Assembly (NCBI GenBank): GCA_902762355.1
Contig: CACWNR010000023.1
Span: 1-39,308, forward strand
Length of the DNA: 39,308 nucleotides
Source: an uncultured Bacteroidales bacterium
GTDB taxonomy: Bacteria > Bacteroidota > Bacteroidia > Bacteroidales > Paludibacteraceae
Direction: 5' to 3'
The position numbers and the translations under genes are program-made. Within the stretch, counting starts at the first letter, position 1. Every line of letters begins with the position of its first letter. This document shows, one piece after another, positions 32,414 to 39,308 of the stretch. The notes under the pieces were generated by a model, which did no database searches, was not told the origin of the DNA, and worked only from the letters and a program-made list of their open reading frames with translations.

Positions 32414-35269
32414 TTATTCGTCTTCATCAGTATCAAGAAGACCATCATTATTCTGGTACACTACATTTGTATAGTAAGAGCGATTGTCCGATTCGTGACC
32501 GAATCCCGGAATGCCTATCGCATAACCCATAATCGGGTCATTTCCTACTTCTTTGATATAATCGCCCAACACGTTCTCAACATCATCACTATTTGATGGG
32601 TATACAGGATAGATAAAAAGAACCGGATTGCGATCTACATATTTGAACCATGTACACCGGTTTATCTTTTGTGCAGATATGGGGTTTATTCGTGATTCCT
32701 TATCTTTGTAATCCTCTTGCACCTTTTTCGGATTAGCAAGACCGATACTACCATCATTATTACCGCTGACTACACCTTGGTGTGAGAAAGCGAAAGCCTC
32801 TCCATCACCACGTATATCTAAACGACGAGTTGATGCCTTTATAGTAATAGTTGAATCAGGGAAAAGACCTCCAATCTCATTTCCTGTACCACCAACGATA
32901 GCCACATCCCATTTAGACAATTCTTCCAAGTTGGATGCGATAAATGTTGATATACGTGTTCTATTAAATTTAAGGTTCTTGTCAGAAGTACGAATTCTAC
33001 CTAAAAAGTCTATGACATACTTAGCTTCTATGTCACGCATTATAAAAGACGCACGTGACTTGACTTTCTCCAGAGAAGCACCTTGTTCGGAAAGCTCTCT
33101 AAGCCAGCGTTTTGTTTCATCCAGATTGATAGTATTATCCTGTACAAAAGTACTGAAATATGGAGTTTCAAACACATCCCCCCAATAGGTGGTACGCACT
33201 TCACATTTCCCGGCTTTACGCATTTTATTGCGTGCCGTAATTTCAAGGGCTGTATCGTCACGACGAATACGGAGTCCGAATTGTTCCGGAGTAAGTTCCA
33301 GCGAGTTCATGTGAGCCAATTCGGATTTGAGTTCATCCGTAGCTTCTGCAATCTCACGATACCAGTTTGCACTTGTGTTAGTTATCCATATACGGCACAC
33401 TTTATCATAGTGCGGACGATAGCCGAACCAGCGTCCCATCTGCATGAGCACATCGTAAGTGCATGTGTTGCGATAGAAATAGCTGGTCGTTAGTCCTTTG
33501 AGTGTAAGACCACGAGATAGCGCCATACCACCAACTGCTATGATGCGCCATGACGGGTTCTTCTTGTAGTTCGGTGTATCTTCACGAGACTCTTTGGAAC
33601 CGTTCACCACAATCACACGAATACCTTTCGTCTCTTTCTCGGAATCCCATTTAAGGAGAGCCTCTCTTTGTCCGACTTGTTCCCATGTGTAGCCACAATT
33701 GGAATAGTGCTTGTCAAAGAGACGACGTAATTCGTCATATAATGGATTACCGACATTACGCGATTGATCCTTGCTGAAGTTAACACGTATCTCTTTATAG
33801 TCAGCACCTACCAGTTCAGCTATCTGATTTTTAAGATAGGAATGAACGTTAATAAATTTCGAGATATTGACCAGCATGGTACGAGGCGCATCAAACTGCT
33901 TCTCGTCTAAATCGCGAATAGTATTGGCAAGATAAAAACACCTGATTGCTTCTATAAGTGACTTGGGTAGTTTACCGCGCCAATCCCTCTTATGTTTATA
34001 GAAGATTGGACCATATATCAGTTGTTCTTCCGTCATTTCGCGAATCTCCATTTGAGATGGTTCTTTGATATCGCGAATATAGGTCTTGTCTATCATATAA
34101 GAGCAATTGCCGTATGTCGGGTGCTCTTCTGTAGGCGTGCCGAAGATACGTTGGGCTCCGATATAGGGAGCAGGTGTAGGAAGAACGTATATGAAATCTT
34201 TCGGGAAAAGGTCAGCAGCCACCATGTCTTCATCTGTATCCGGGTTGATGAAGATATTTGCATAAGGTGTAGCTGTGAAGCCGACATAGTTAGAGTTCAT
34301 AAAGATCTCGCATATCTCACGTATCCTTTTGTTAGTAGCCGTAGGATCGATTGTACTATCTTTAGTGTTGATAGATGCGTTATCTGCCTCATCATCAATT
34401 AGCAACAACGAGTACGGTAATTTGCCTTCCTCATTCAGTTGTTGGTTTGGTCCTGTCAGCCAATCACGCAAGTGGGTTAAGACCGGAACATTCTTCTTGA
34501 CTACAAATAGGACAAGTGACTTGTGAGAACCGATAGAGGTCATAGATTTAGCCCTTGAGATATTGAAGTCGTCCTCATAAAGGGTAAAGGTTGTGACTTT
34601 ATTCTCCCATCCGGACAATTTACCTACTCCCACCTTAGATTGTTGGTTGTTTTTGAAATTATCTGTTCGTATCGTAAGGCCGACAATATCTTCTTCTATA
34701 CGTTCCTGCGTTTGCTGACGAAGCGTTTCTGTGGTACCTGCTAAGAGGATTACGACTTTCATCCCGGCATCGGCAGCTTTACATATGAGACCGGAATAAG
34801 TGCTTGTTTTACCGGATTGTACATCACCCAGCACGAGTCCGTAACGTTTCCGTTGCTTGGTAAGTTCCTCTTGCGGGTTGCCCAAACAATTCATGAGTGC
34901 AGGAAGCGTTTTATCTCCGAGTAGGTCTAATGATGCTCGGTCTAGGTCGCCTTTCTCTGCATGATACGCGCTAAATAAATCCCAGAAATATTCCTCTTTG
35001 GGTTTGTTCTTTGTGTACCACGTATTGTCAAACGGTTCGTCGCTAATAATAGCATATCCATCATGATCGTGCTGGACGAATATATAGTTCTCTAAGTATT
35101 CGACCAGTTCTTGTTTGTCTGCTTCAGTTGGTTCCCACTTCTTTAAGAAGAAAAGTTGGAACTCAACAAACTTAGCCAAATCTTCTTTAGAAATGGATAT
35201 AGCAGATTTCTGCGATTCGAGTGTTTTACGAAGCGTTTTCTTGGCTTCCTCTAATTCGGCTAACGTCAT
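32414..35269 (-). CDS. Z1-domain superfamily II helicase-like ATPase
   Basis: The 951-aa protein is a helicase-like motor with a Z1 domain (PF10593). Walker A is GDVQSGKTST (Lys154), Walker B is LLIDDEADNA (Asp292, Asp293, Glu294), and motif III is VGFTATPYANIF (about 331). The Z1 part includes LKGLTTSYFYRNTC and QMGRWFGYRP (about 608-618), the arginine-rich motif VI equivalent. Z1 proteins occur in restriction systems; in the CglI enzyme a DEAD-Z1 subunit drives cleavage. An N-terminal helical region (1-140) and a C-terminal part (about 700-951) are unassigned. It overlaps the GHKL gene by 4 bp (ATGA). Confidence 0.93.
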   Translation of the reverse strand: MTLAELEEAKKTLRKTLESQKSAISISKEDLAKFVEFQLFFLKKWEPTEADKQELVEYLENYIFVQHDHDGYAIISDEPFDNTWYTKNKPKEEYFWDLFSAYHAEKGDLDRASLDLLGDKTLPALMNCLGNPQEELTKQRKRYGLVLGDVQSGKTSTYSGLICKAADAGMKVVILLAGTTETLRQQTQERIEEDIVGLTIRTDNFKNNQQSKVGVGKLSGWENKVTTFTLYEDDFNISRAKSMTSIGSHKSLVLFVVKKNVPVLTHLRDWLTGPNQQLNEEGKLPYSLLLIDDEADNASINTKDSTIDPTATNKRIREICEIFMNSNYVGFTATPYANIFINPDTDEDMVAADLFPKDFIYVLPTPAPYIGAQRIFGTPTEEHPTYGNCSYMIDKTYIRDIKEPSQMEIREMTEEQLIYGPIFYKHKRDWRGKLPKSLIEAIRCFYLANTIRDLDEKQFDAPRTMLVNISKFINVHSYLKNQIAELVGADYKEIRVNFSKDQSRNVGNPLYDELRRLFDKHYSNCGYTWEQVGQREALLKWDSEKETKGIRVIVVNGSKESREDTPNYKKNPSWRIIAVGGMALSRGLTLKGLTTSYFYRNTCTYDVLMQMGRWFGYRPHYDKVCRIWITNTSANWYREIAEATDELKSELAHMNSLELTPEQFGLRIRRDDTALEITARNKMRKAGKCEVRTTYWGDVFETPYFSTFVQDNTINLDETKRWLRELSEQGASLEKVKSRASFIMRDIEAKYVIDFLGRIRTSDKNLKFNRTRISTFIASNLEELSKWDVAIVGGTGNEIGGLFPDSTITIKASTRRLDIRGDGEAFAFSHQGVVSGNNDGSIGLANPKKVQEDYKDKESRINPISAQKINRCTWFKYVDRNPVLFIYPVYPSNSDDVENVLGDYIKEVGNDPIMGYAIGIPGFGHESDNRSYYTNVVYQNNDGLLDTDEDE

Positions 35270-36756
35270 AATGAATATCTCTTGTTGATTTTCTTTTTCA
35301 AATCATCATTATCCTTAAACTGCTCGCAGGACAATACCATTTTAACGGCTTCTGGTAGCGGTGTTCCTTTGATTATCGTCCATTCGATAGCCATAGTCGC
35401 TTGCTCGTACAGGTCGTTCAGTTTATCCACACTCTCTTCTGAACGATCAATATGGTTTTCGTCATGGTCGAGGTGAAGTTGGTGTATTGGCAGGTGTGAT
35501 TCAATCTGCTGTAACATCATTTCAACAGCTGTTTTCTGTTCGTCATTCAACAGGTCTAAAACGCCATGTATGAAGGTGTTGTTACGATTGACCTTGTAGG
35601 AATAATAGCCTTCACGTGCTTCGAGACGATCCCATACATACACTTCTTTTTCCTTCGGGTCAGTTACCGCACGTCCTCTAAATTTTGTTTGACGAGTTGA
35701 TTTCGCGATAAGTTTTCCGATTGTTTTCTCCAGCAGTTTTGCAAGTTCCGTTGGAATCTCTGCATTACGCTTCATGACGTCCACTTTCCAGATGTCATCC
35801 ATGCAATTGGGGATATCTACTTTTACACGTGCGTATTTGGATACTTCATGACGAGGTGTTCCAAACCATGTGCCGTAGCGAATGAGACGACGACCGCGAT
35901 AGATGTAGAAACCTTGCATCTTACTCATCTTATCCGCACCACCAATTAAGCTTAGTTCAGCCTCGGACATTTCTGTGACAAACGGCAATTTGTAGGGAGT
36001 TATTAAAATGGTATGCTCTTTGCCGTTGGAGTCGGTTAACGGTTGCGGAATGGTTCCCCAGGAGCAATCTGAACGATTTACCAAGAATGGGTCAAGAGGT
36101 GCTAATTCCTGATAGTTCACATAGATCTTAAGACCATCTTCCGACATAAAACGATGGTATATGAGCGGGAGGCGATCAAGCAAGTTGTCTCGATTGCGCG
36201 TGAGAGCTTCGTAGAGACGTCCTCCGGAGGACTTAAACATTCCGTCAAAGTCTTCCCATAGTACCAGAGTTCCGTGCTCCAATCCTGCTATTTCACTATA
36301 GCAATAAAGCTGACTTATTTCATGAGGTTCTAATTCAAGTACAGACCAATCACTCCGTTGTCCTTGGCTTGTTATCTCATCATAATCCCAACGATATGCG
36401 CTCATCTTTCCTTCTTTCTTGCTGACAACTGTCATCTTACGACATTGGGAGAGAGAAGCCGATTTCATACCCAATCCGTAGCGACCAAGGTCGTTCTCTT
36501 CACGTTCTTTCTCGTTCGCCTGACTACCATAGCACATAGCTCGGAAAAGTTCCTGATTGGACATACCGCAGCCATCATCTAAGATACCTACGTAGATGTT
36601 ATCCGGATTAGTCGGAAACAGCAACTTGATATACGTACATCCTGCACTAATGCTATTGTCCATTACATCGGCAATAGCATCTGAGAAAGAATAGCCCATG
36701 TGGCGCATAGAGCCCATGAGATATTTTGCTTTTGGAGGATTGGGTATTCTTTTCAT
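35266..36756 (-). CDS. MutL/MORC-like GHKL ATPase
   Basis: The 496-aa protein has a GHKL ATPase domain of the prokaryotic MORC/MutL-related type. The N-box is IADVMDNSISAG (29-39) with Asp30 at the position of the catalytic Glu of MutL and the Mg-binding Asn34. DDGCGM is at 60-65 and GRYGLGMKSAS at 91-101. An S5-like second domain and a helical C-terminus follow, with no MutL endonuclease motif. Such ATPases act as ATP-gated clamps on DNA. Family genes of this kind occur beside methylases and Z1 helicases in predicted restriction systems. It is 2 bp behind the 229-aa gene. Confidence 0.92.
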   Translation of the reverse strand: MKRIPNPPKAKYLMGSMRHMGYSFSDAIADVMDNSISAGCTYIKLLFPTNPDNIYVGILDDGCGMSNQELFRAMCYGSQANEKEREENDLGRYGLGMKSASLSQCRKMTVVSKKEGKMSAYRWDYDEITSQGQRSDWSVLELEPHEISQLYCYSEIAGLEHGTLVLWEDFDGMFKSSGGRLYEALTRNRDNLLDRLPLIYHRFMSEDGLKIYVNYQELAPLDPFLVNRSDCSWGTIPQPLTDSNGKEHTILITPYKLPFVTEMSEAELSLIGGADKMSKMQGFYIYRGRRLIRYGTWFGTPRHEVSKYARVKVDIPNCMDDIWKVDVMKRNAEIPTELAKLLEKTIGKLIAKSTRQTKFRGRAVTDPKEKEVYVWDRLEAREGYYSYKVNRNNTFIHGVLDLLNDEQKTAVEMMLQQIESHLPIHQLHLDHDENHIDRSEESVDKLNDLYEQATMAIEWTIIKGTPLPEAVKMVLSCEQFKDNDDLKKKINKRYSL

Positions 36757-36758
36757 GG

Positions 36759-37448
36759 CTATTTGATAAGATTTGGATAGAAAGATGAATACAAAGTTTT
36801 GTTTGCCGGAGTAATGATATCAAAGATACCATGCTCAAAGGTGTTCCAGTAGGATTCGAATTCCGTCTCGCCGGTAGGCGGAACTATGTTATCGCAATTT
36901 GCGATGAGATCACGAACCAGAGCTGTAGCCAGCGGATTGATGATGTAGTCGTTTCCATCCACGACCACTAATTCGGATGCCACAAGCAAGCCGCGAATAT
37001 AGCGCATAGAGTCGGAGTTGGACAGAGGGATTGGTGCATATTTCGCAGCAAAGACTTTGTCTAATTCTTCCGTGAATGATGTCTTGTTCATACGACCACG
37101 TGTTTGAATTTCATCCAGCACGAATGGTAGGAGTGGTTCGTTATATACGGTTGGTTCGTCTTTGACGTTCGTGGTCTTTATCCATTGTTTGGACAGCATA
37201 AGGAAGGCATATTCACGATAGGAAATAGCGCCTAAGGTGACATGCAGAGCCACTTTACTGAGGTGAAGCGTATTGTCAGATGTTTCCAGTAGACCAGACT
37301 TGCGGGCGAATGTAACGTCCGCAGGTGACATACGCTCCGGAAAGATTCCGATATAATAAACGGAGTCTTTTACGTTATCTGGAGTGATGTATTTTAATGT
37401 GTCCAACTCAAGTGTTTTGAGTTCGGGACCGGTCTGTTTCTTACGCAT
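36759..37448 (-). CDS. Unrecognised 229-aa protein between methyltransferase and GHKL genes
   Basis: No family is recognised. The protein has no signal peptide or membrane segment and looks like a mixed helical domain protein. Residues about 128-185 (PFVLDEIQTRGRMNKTSFTE, then SMRYIRGLLVASELVVVDGN) have the helix-helix-helix-wing feel of a winged HTH. The end, FESYWNTFEHGIFDIITPAN, is aromatic-rich. It overlaps the methyltransferase gene by 8 bp and ends 2 bp before the GHKL gene, so it is a fixed part of the operon. A DNA-recognition or adaptor role is a guess. Confidence 0.82.
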   Translation of the reverse strand: MRKKQTGPELKTLELDTLKYITPDNVKDSVYYIGIFPERMSPADVTFARKSGLLETSDNTLHLSKVALHVTLGAISYREYAFLMLSKQWIKTTNVKDEPTVYNEPLLPFVLDEIQTRGRMNKTSFTEELDKVFAAKYAPIPLSNSDSMRYIRGLLVASELVVVDGNDYIINPLATALVRDLIANCDNIVPPTGETEFESYWNTFEHGIFDIITPANKTLYSSFYPNLIK

Positions 37449-39144
37449 TCTCTTTCAGGTAAGGAATAAGTGTTAATATTATCTCTTTAAGGACAGGCAC
37501 TACGATTGAGTTGCCGGATTGGTGGTAAGCCTGATGGTCATCCACCACGATACGGAACTTATCGGAGAAGCCCATTAAGCGCAAGCACTCGCGCGGGGTA
37601 AGTTTACGTCCAACGGCATCTACCATGCCTTTTCCATCTTGGAAGTCATATTTACCGATGAAGATACGCGGGTCAGCATAGTGCTCCGGTAGCGGATGCT
37701 CTATACGAAAATCTCCAATCCAGTTGTCTTGTTGGTTTGCTGTTTGGCAACCGATTATATCTTGGTTGACACGCGAACGGCGTTTGTGCTTCTCATAGGT
37801 GGTAATCCATGTGAATCCACCTTCGCCTAGATAGTATTTAAGAGGTATCGGTCCTTTTTCAAGGAAGTCGGTACTCTTCTTCGTGAGTTTCTTCTTAGCA
37901 GGGAATTGGTAATCGGTTGTGCATATATCTGCCCGAATGCCAACGATAAAGACACGGCGACGCAATTGCGGATGATCATAGTCAACTGCGTTCAGGATGT
38001 CAGGGAATATGCGGTAACCAAGGGACTCCCAAACAGATAGCATCGTATCCCATGTGTGACCGTTGTCGTTTGATTTGATAGCGGCTACGTTTTCATAGAT
38101 GAATACCTTTGGCTGGGTCTCTTGAATGATACGAGCATAATCATAGAAAAGCGTACCACGTGCATCTTCTAAACCTTGCTTCTTGCCGTAAGTTGAGAAG
38201 CTTTGGCACGGACTTCCACCAACGAGGATATCCACTTGTCCAGCATAATCATCTCCACGCATGAATCGAATGTCGGGATGGAAATCGTTCGGTGCGATAT
38301 CATAGTTGGCGAGATACGATTCTCTCACGTAGTTCCTGTGTTCACCTTCATATCGAAGATAGAGGTCGTTCACAAATTTGGTTCGTTGTTCCTTCGTGGG
38401 AAGATTATAGCAATACTCCCGAATCTCCTCAACACGTTGGTTGATGAGGTTCTTGTAGCGGTTTAACTTTTCTTTCTCGGCTGCGTCTAACTTACGTACA
38501 CGACGATTGAGGTCGAGATATGCCTTTCTATTGTCTTTATCATCTAACAGAACCAGTTCAATCTCTCCGTTATCGCACGCAAACTTTATTTGATGCGGCA
38601 CTTTCAATTGCTTCAAGGCTTCTTCGAAAGCACCTATGCCGCTAAATAGCGTTCCCACACGAAGGGGGTATCCCAACTTAAGCGGGTCGGCTTGTTTCGT
38701 TGTGGGTTTAAGATATTGACCAAGTTCCCTTCCCGTAAGAAGAAGCGGACTATAATCATATTTCGTTCTTTTGTCTTTTGGTTCGCGCGTTTGAATTAGT
38801 TTTCTTATATTGCCACGCGATATCTGGTGCTCATCTCCAAGCATGTATGTGATGTACGAGCCAGAAGGATCTTCGTAGCCCATTTCTTCCATCTCATGCT
38901 GAGTCTTCTGCTTGGCTCCAAGGCACTCATAGAGATGCTTCTTTTGGAACGAGCCCTCCTCATAAATCAGTATGTATCTAGGAAGTGGACAATTATCAAA
39001 TCCACCATGGCGCGACACGAATAGATCTGCGTTGCTGCGCACGTTGTATAGTCTGTTCGCAAAGACCCATTCCATCTGCGCCTTTTGTGGTCTGCAGCCG
39101 CCCACAAGAATCAAATCATCTTTATGTTCCTCAAACGAAAACAT
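37441..39144 (-). CDS. DNA (cytosine-5) methyltransferase
   Basis: The 567-aa protein carries all main C5-methyltransferase motifs. Motif I is GTLFSGIGAFEE (164-175), motif IV is GGSPCQSFS with nucleophile Cys313, and motif VI is YENVAAI (Glu351). Motif VIII is DHPQLRRRVFIVG, motif IX is RKLTPRECLRLMGF and motif X is YHQSGNSIVVPV. It transfers a methyl group from S-adenosylmethionine to cytosine C5 in a specific site; the site cannot be read. About 160 residues before motif I and a charged helical insert (about 200-275) between motifs I and IV are unusual. It is the first gene of the operon and probably protects self DNA. Confidence 0.96.
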   Translation of the reverse strand: MFSFEEHKDDLILVGGCRPQKAQMEWVFANRLYNVRSNADLFVSRHGGFDNCPLPRYILIYEEGSFQKKHLYECLGAKQKTQHEMEEMGYEDPSGSYITYMLGDEHQISRGNIRKLIQTREPKDKRTKYDYSPLLLTGRELGQYLKPTTKQADPLKLGYPLRVGTLFSGIGAFEEALKQLKVPHQIKFACDNGEIELVLLDDKDNRKAYLDLNRRVRKLDAAEKEKLNRYKNLINQRVEEIREYCYNLPTKEQRTKFVNDLYLRYEGEHRNYVRESYLANYDIAPNDFHPDIRFMRGDDYAGQVDILVGGSPCQSFSTYGKKQGLEDARGTLFYDYARIIQETQPKVFIYENVAAIKSNDNGHTWDTMLSVWESLGYRIFPDILNAVDYDHPQLRRRVFIVGIRADICTTDYQFPAKKKLTKKSTDFLEKGPIPLKYYLGEGGFTWITTYEKHKRRSRVNQDIIGCQTANQQDNWIGDFRIEHPLPEHYADPRIFIGKYDFQDGKGMVDAVGRKLTPRECLRLMGFSDKFRIVVDDHQAYHQSGNSIVVPVLKEIILTLIPYLKENA

Positions 39145-39147
39145 TAT

Positions 39148-39270
39148 CCTGTGCTCTATTTCTCAAAAAACCGAATAGTGTGAACTATCCGGTTGATCTC
39201 TTGAGGAGAAAAAAGCACAGGCCAGTGGGGCAAACAACGGAGTCGGCAAACTCGGCAAGAATACCCCACT
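39148..39270 (-). promoter_or_regulatory. Folded leader with two nested inverted repeats
   Basis: CCTGTGCT (39148-39155) pairs with AGCACAGG (39214-39221), with TTTCTC/GAGAAA inside and the terminator-like hairpin innermost. A second repeat, AGTGGGG (39224-39230) and CCCCACT (39264-39270), follows upstream and contains the doubled string TCGGCAA. No TAnnTTTG promoter is seen in 39195-39308. The rest of the stretch to the window end holds no gene I can support. Confidence 0.55.
39165..39194 (-). terminator. Terminator-like hairpin in the leader of the methyltransferase operon
   Basis: On the minus strand AACCGGATAG (39194 to 39185) pairs with CTATTCGGTT (39178 to 39169) with one G-T pair around a 6-nt loop and runs into T's (39170 to 39165). 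The T tract ends 20 bp before the methyltransferase ATG, leaving no room for a promoter behind it. It is either the end of an upstream gene or an attenuator. Confidence 0.7.
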
Positions 39271-39308
39271 AAACCTATGCAACACACGGATAGCGGGGAC
39301 ATATTCTC

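Noticed and set aside
19724-39308. A complete prophage or conjugative element
   Set aside because: Apart from the recombinase there are no capsid, tail, portal, relaxase, coupling or Tra genes.
39195-39308. A start of an additional gene at the window end
   Set aside because: Short open frames there are antisense or span the leader hairpins, and none shows protein features.

Overview
The window reads as chromosomal DNA of a Bacteroidales bacterium (phylum Bacteroidota). Several signs agree. Intergenic promoters have the TTTG / TAnnTTTG (-33/-7) form used by the Bacteroidetes sigma factor. RpsD, RpoA, RplQ, GyrB and the TGS-type uridine kinase look like Bacteroidales proteins. There is also a PorZ-type beta-propeller of the type IX secretion system. 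The identification rests on recognition of families, not on a database search.

Layout. (1) 1-3497 (+): end of the alpha ribosomal operon (rpsD 5'-partial, rpoA, rplQ), followed 2 bp later by an archaeal-type aspartyl-tRNA synthetase and a strong UUCG-loop terminator. (2) 3502-4072: a small lipoprotein gene and yqeY, transcribed divergently from interleaved promoters. Downstream of yqeY lie a 49-codon deletion remnant of an aldose 1-epimerase gene and a sugar nucleotidyltransferase. (3) 5649-13845 (+): one promoter, then a tightly packed run of gyrB, a LOG-family gene, two paralogous helical-repeat proteins (the second with a GH16-like lectin fold), kdsA, uridine kinase, a SPOR protein and folE. 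(4) 13835-19098 (-): DUF2147, rdgB and a 1355-aa protein that looks like two PorZ propeller units fused in tandem; its 3' end overlaps folE. (5) 19135-19560 (+): tRNA-Gly(GCC), tRNA-Leu(CAG) and tRNA-Leu(GAG).

From 19561 onward the DNA is accessory. A tyrosine recombinase (19724-20962) sits just behind tRNA-Leu(GAG). Inverted repeats lie on both sides of it, and about 680 bp without a gene follows, holding nested hairpins, a terminator and an 8-unit degenerate direct repeat of about 26 bp period. Next is a one-directional run of small genes on the minus strand (28952 to 21645): PARG-like macrodomain, NUDIX, YbjQ, HARE-HTH-like, DUF1349, carbonic anhydrase, YbaK, two GNATs, a META-domain protein, two unknowns, an alkD gene broken by deletion and frameshift, and a YqiA-like hydrolase. 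Most neighbours overlap by 1-4 bp or are a few bp apart. A single good promoter is seen, at 28982-29013.

The most striking region is the six-gene minus-strand operon 39144 to 29331: C5 cytosine methyltransferase, an unrecognised 229-aa protein, a MutL/MORC-like GHKL ATPase, a Z1-domain superfamily II helicase-like ATPase, a DUF4420 PD-(D/E)XK nuclease and an AIPR-family protein. It ends in a strong terminator. Its start lies about 20 bp behind a terminator-like hairpin inside a larger folded leader, which suggests controlled read-through. The gene content matches a class of predicted restriction-modification/anti-phage systems known mainly from comparative genomics. The methyltransferase would mark self DNA; the GHKL ATPase and Z1 motor would sense or move on DNA, and the PD-(D/E)XK protein would cut it. 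The 229-aa protein is the least explained part.
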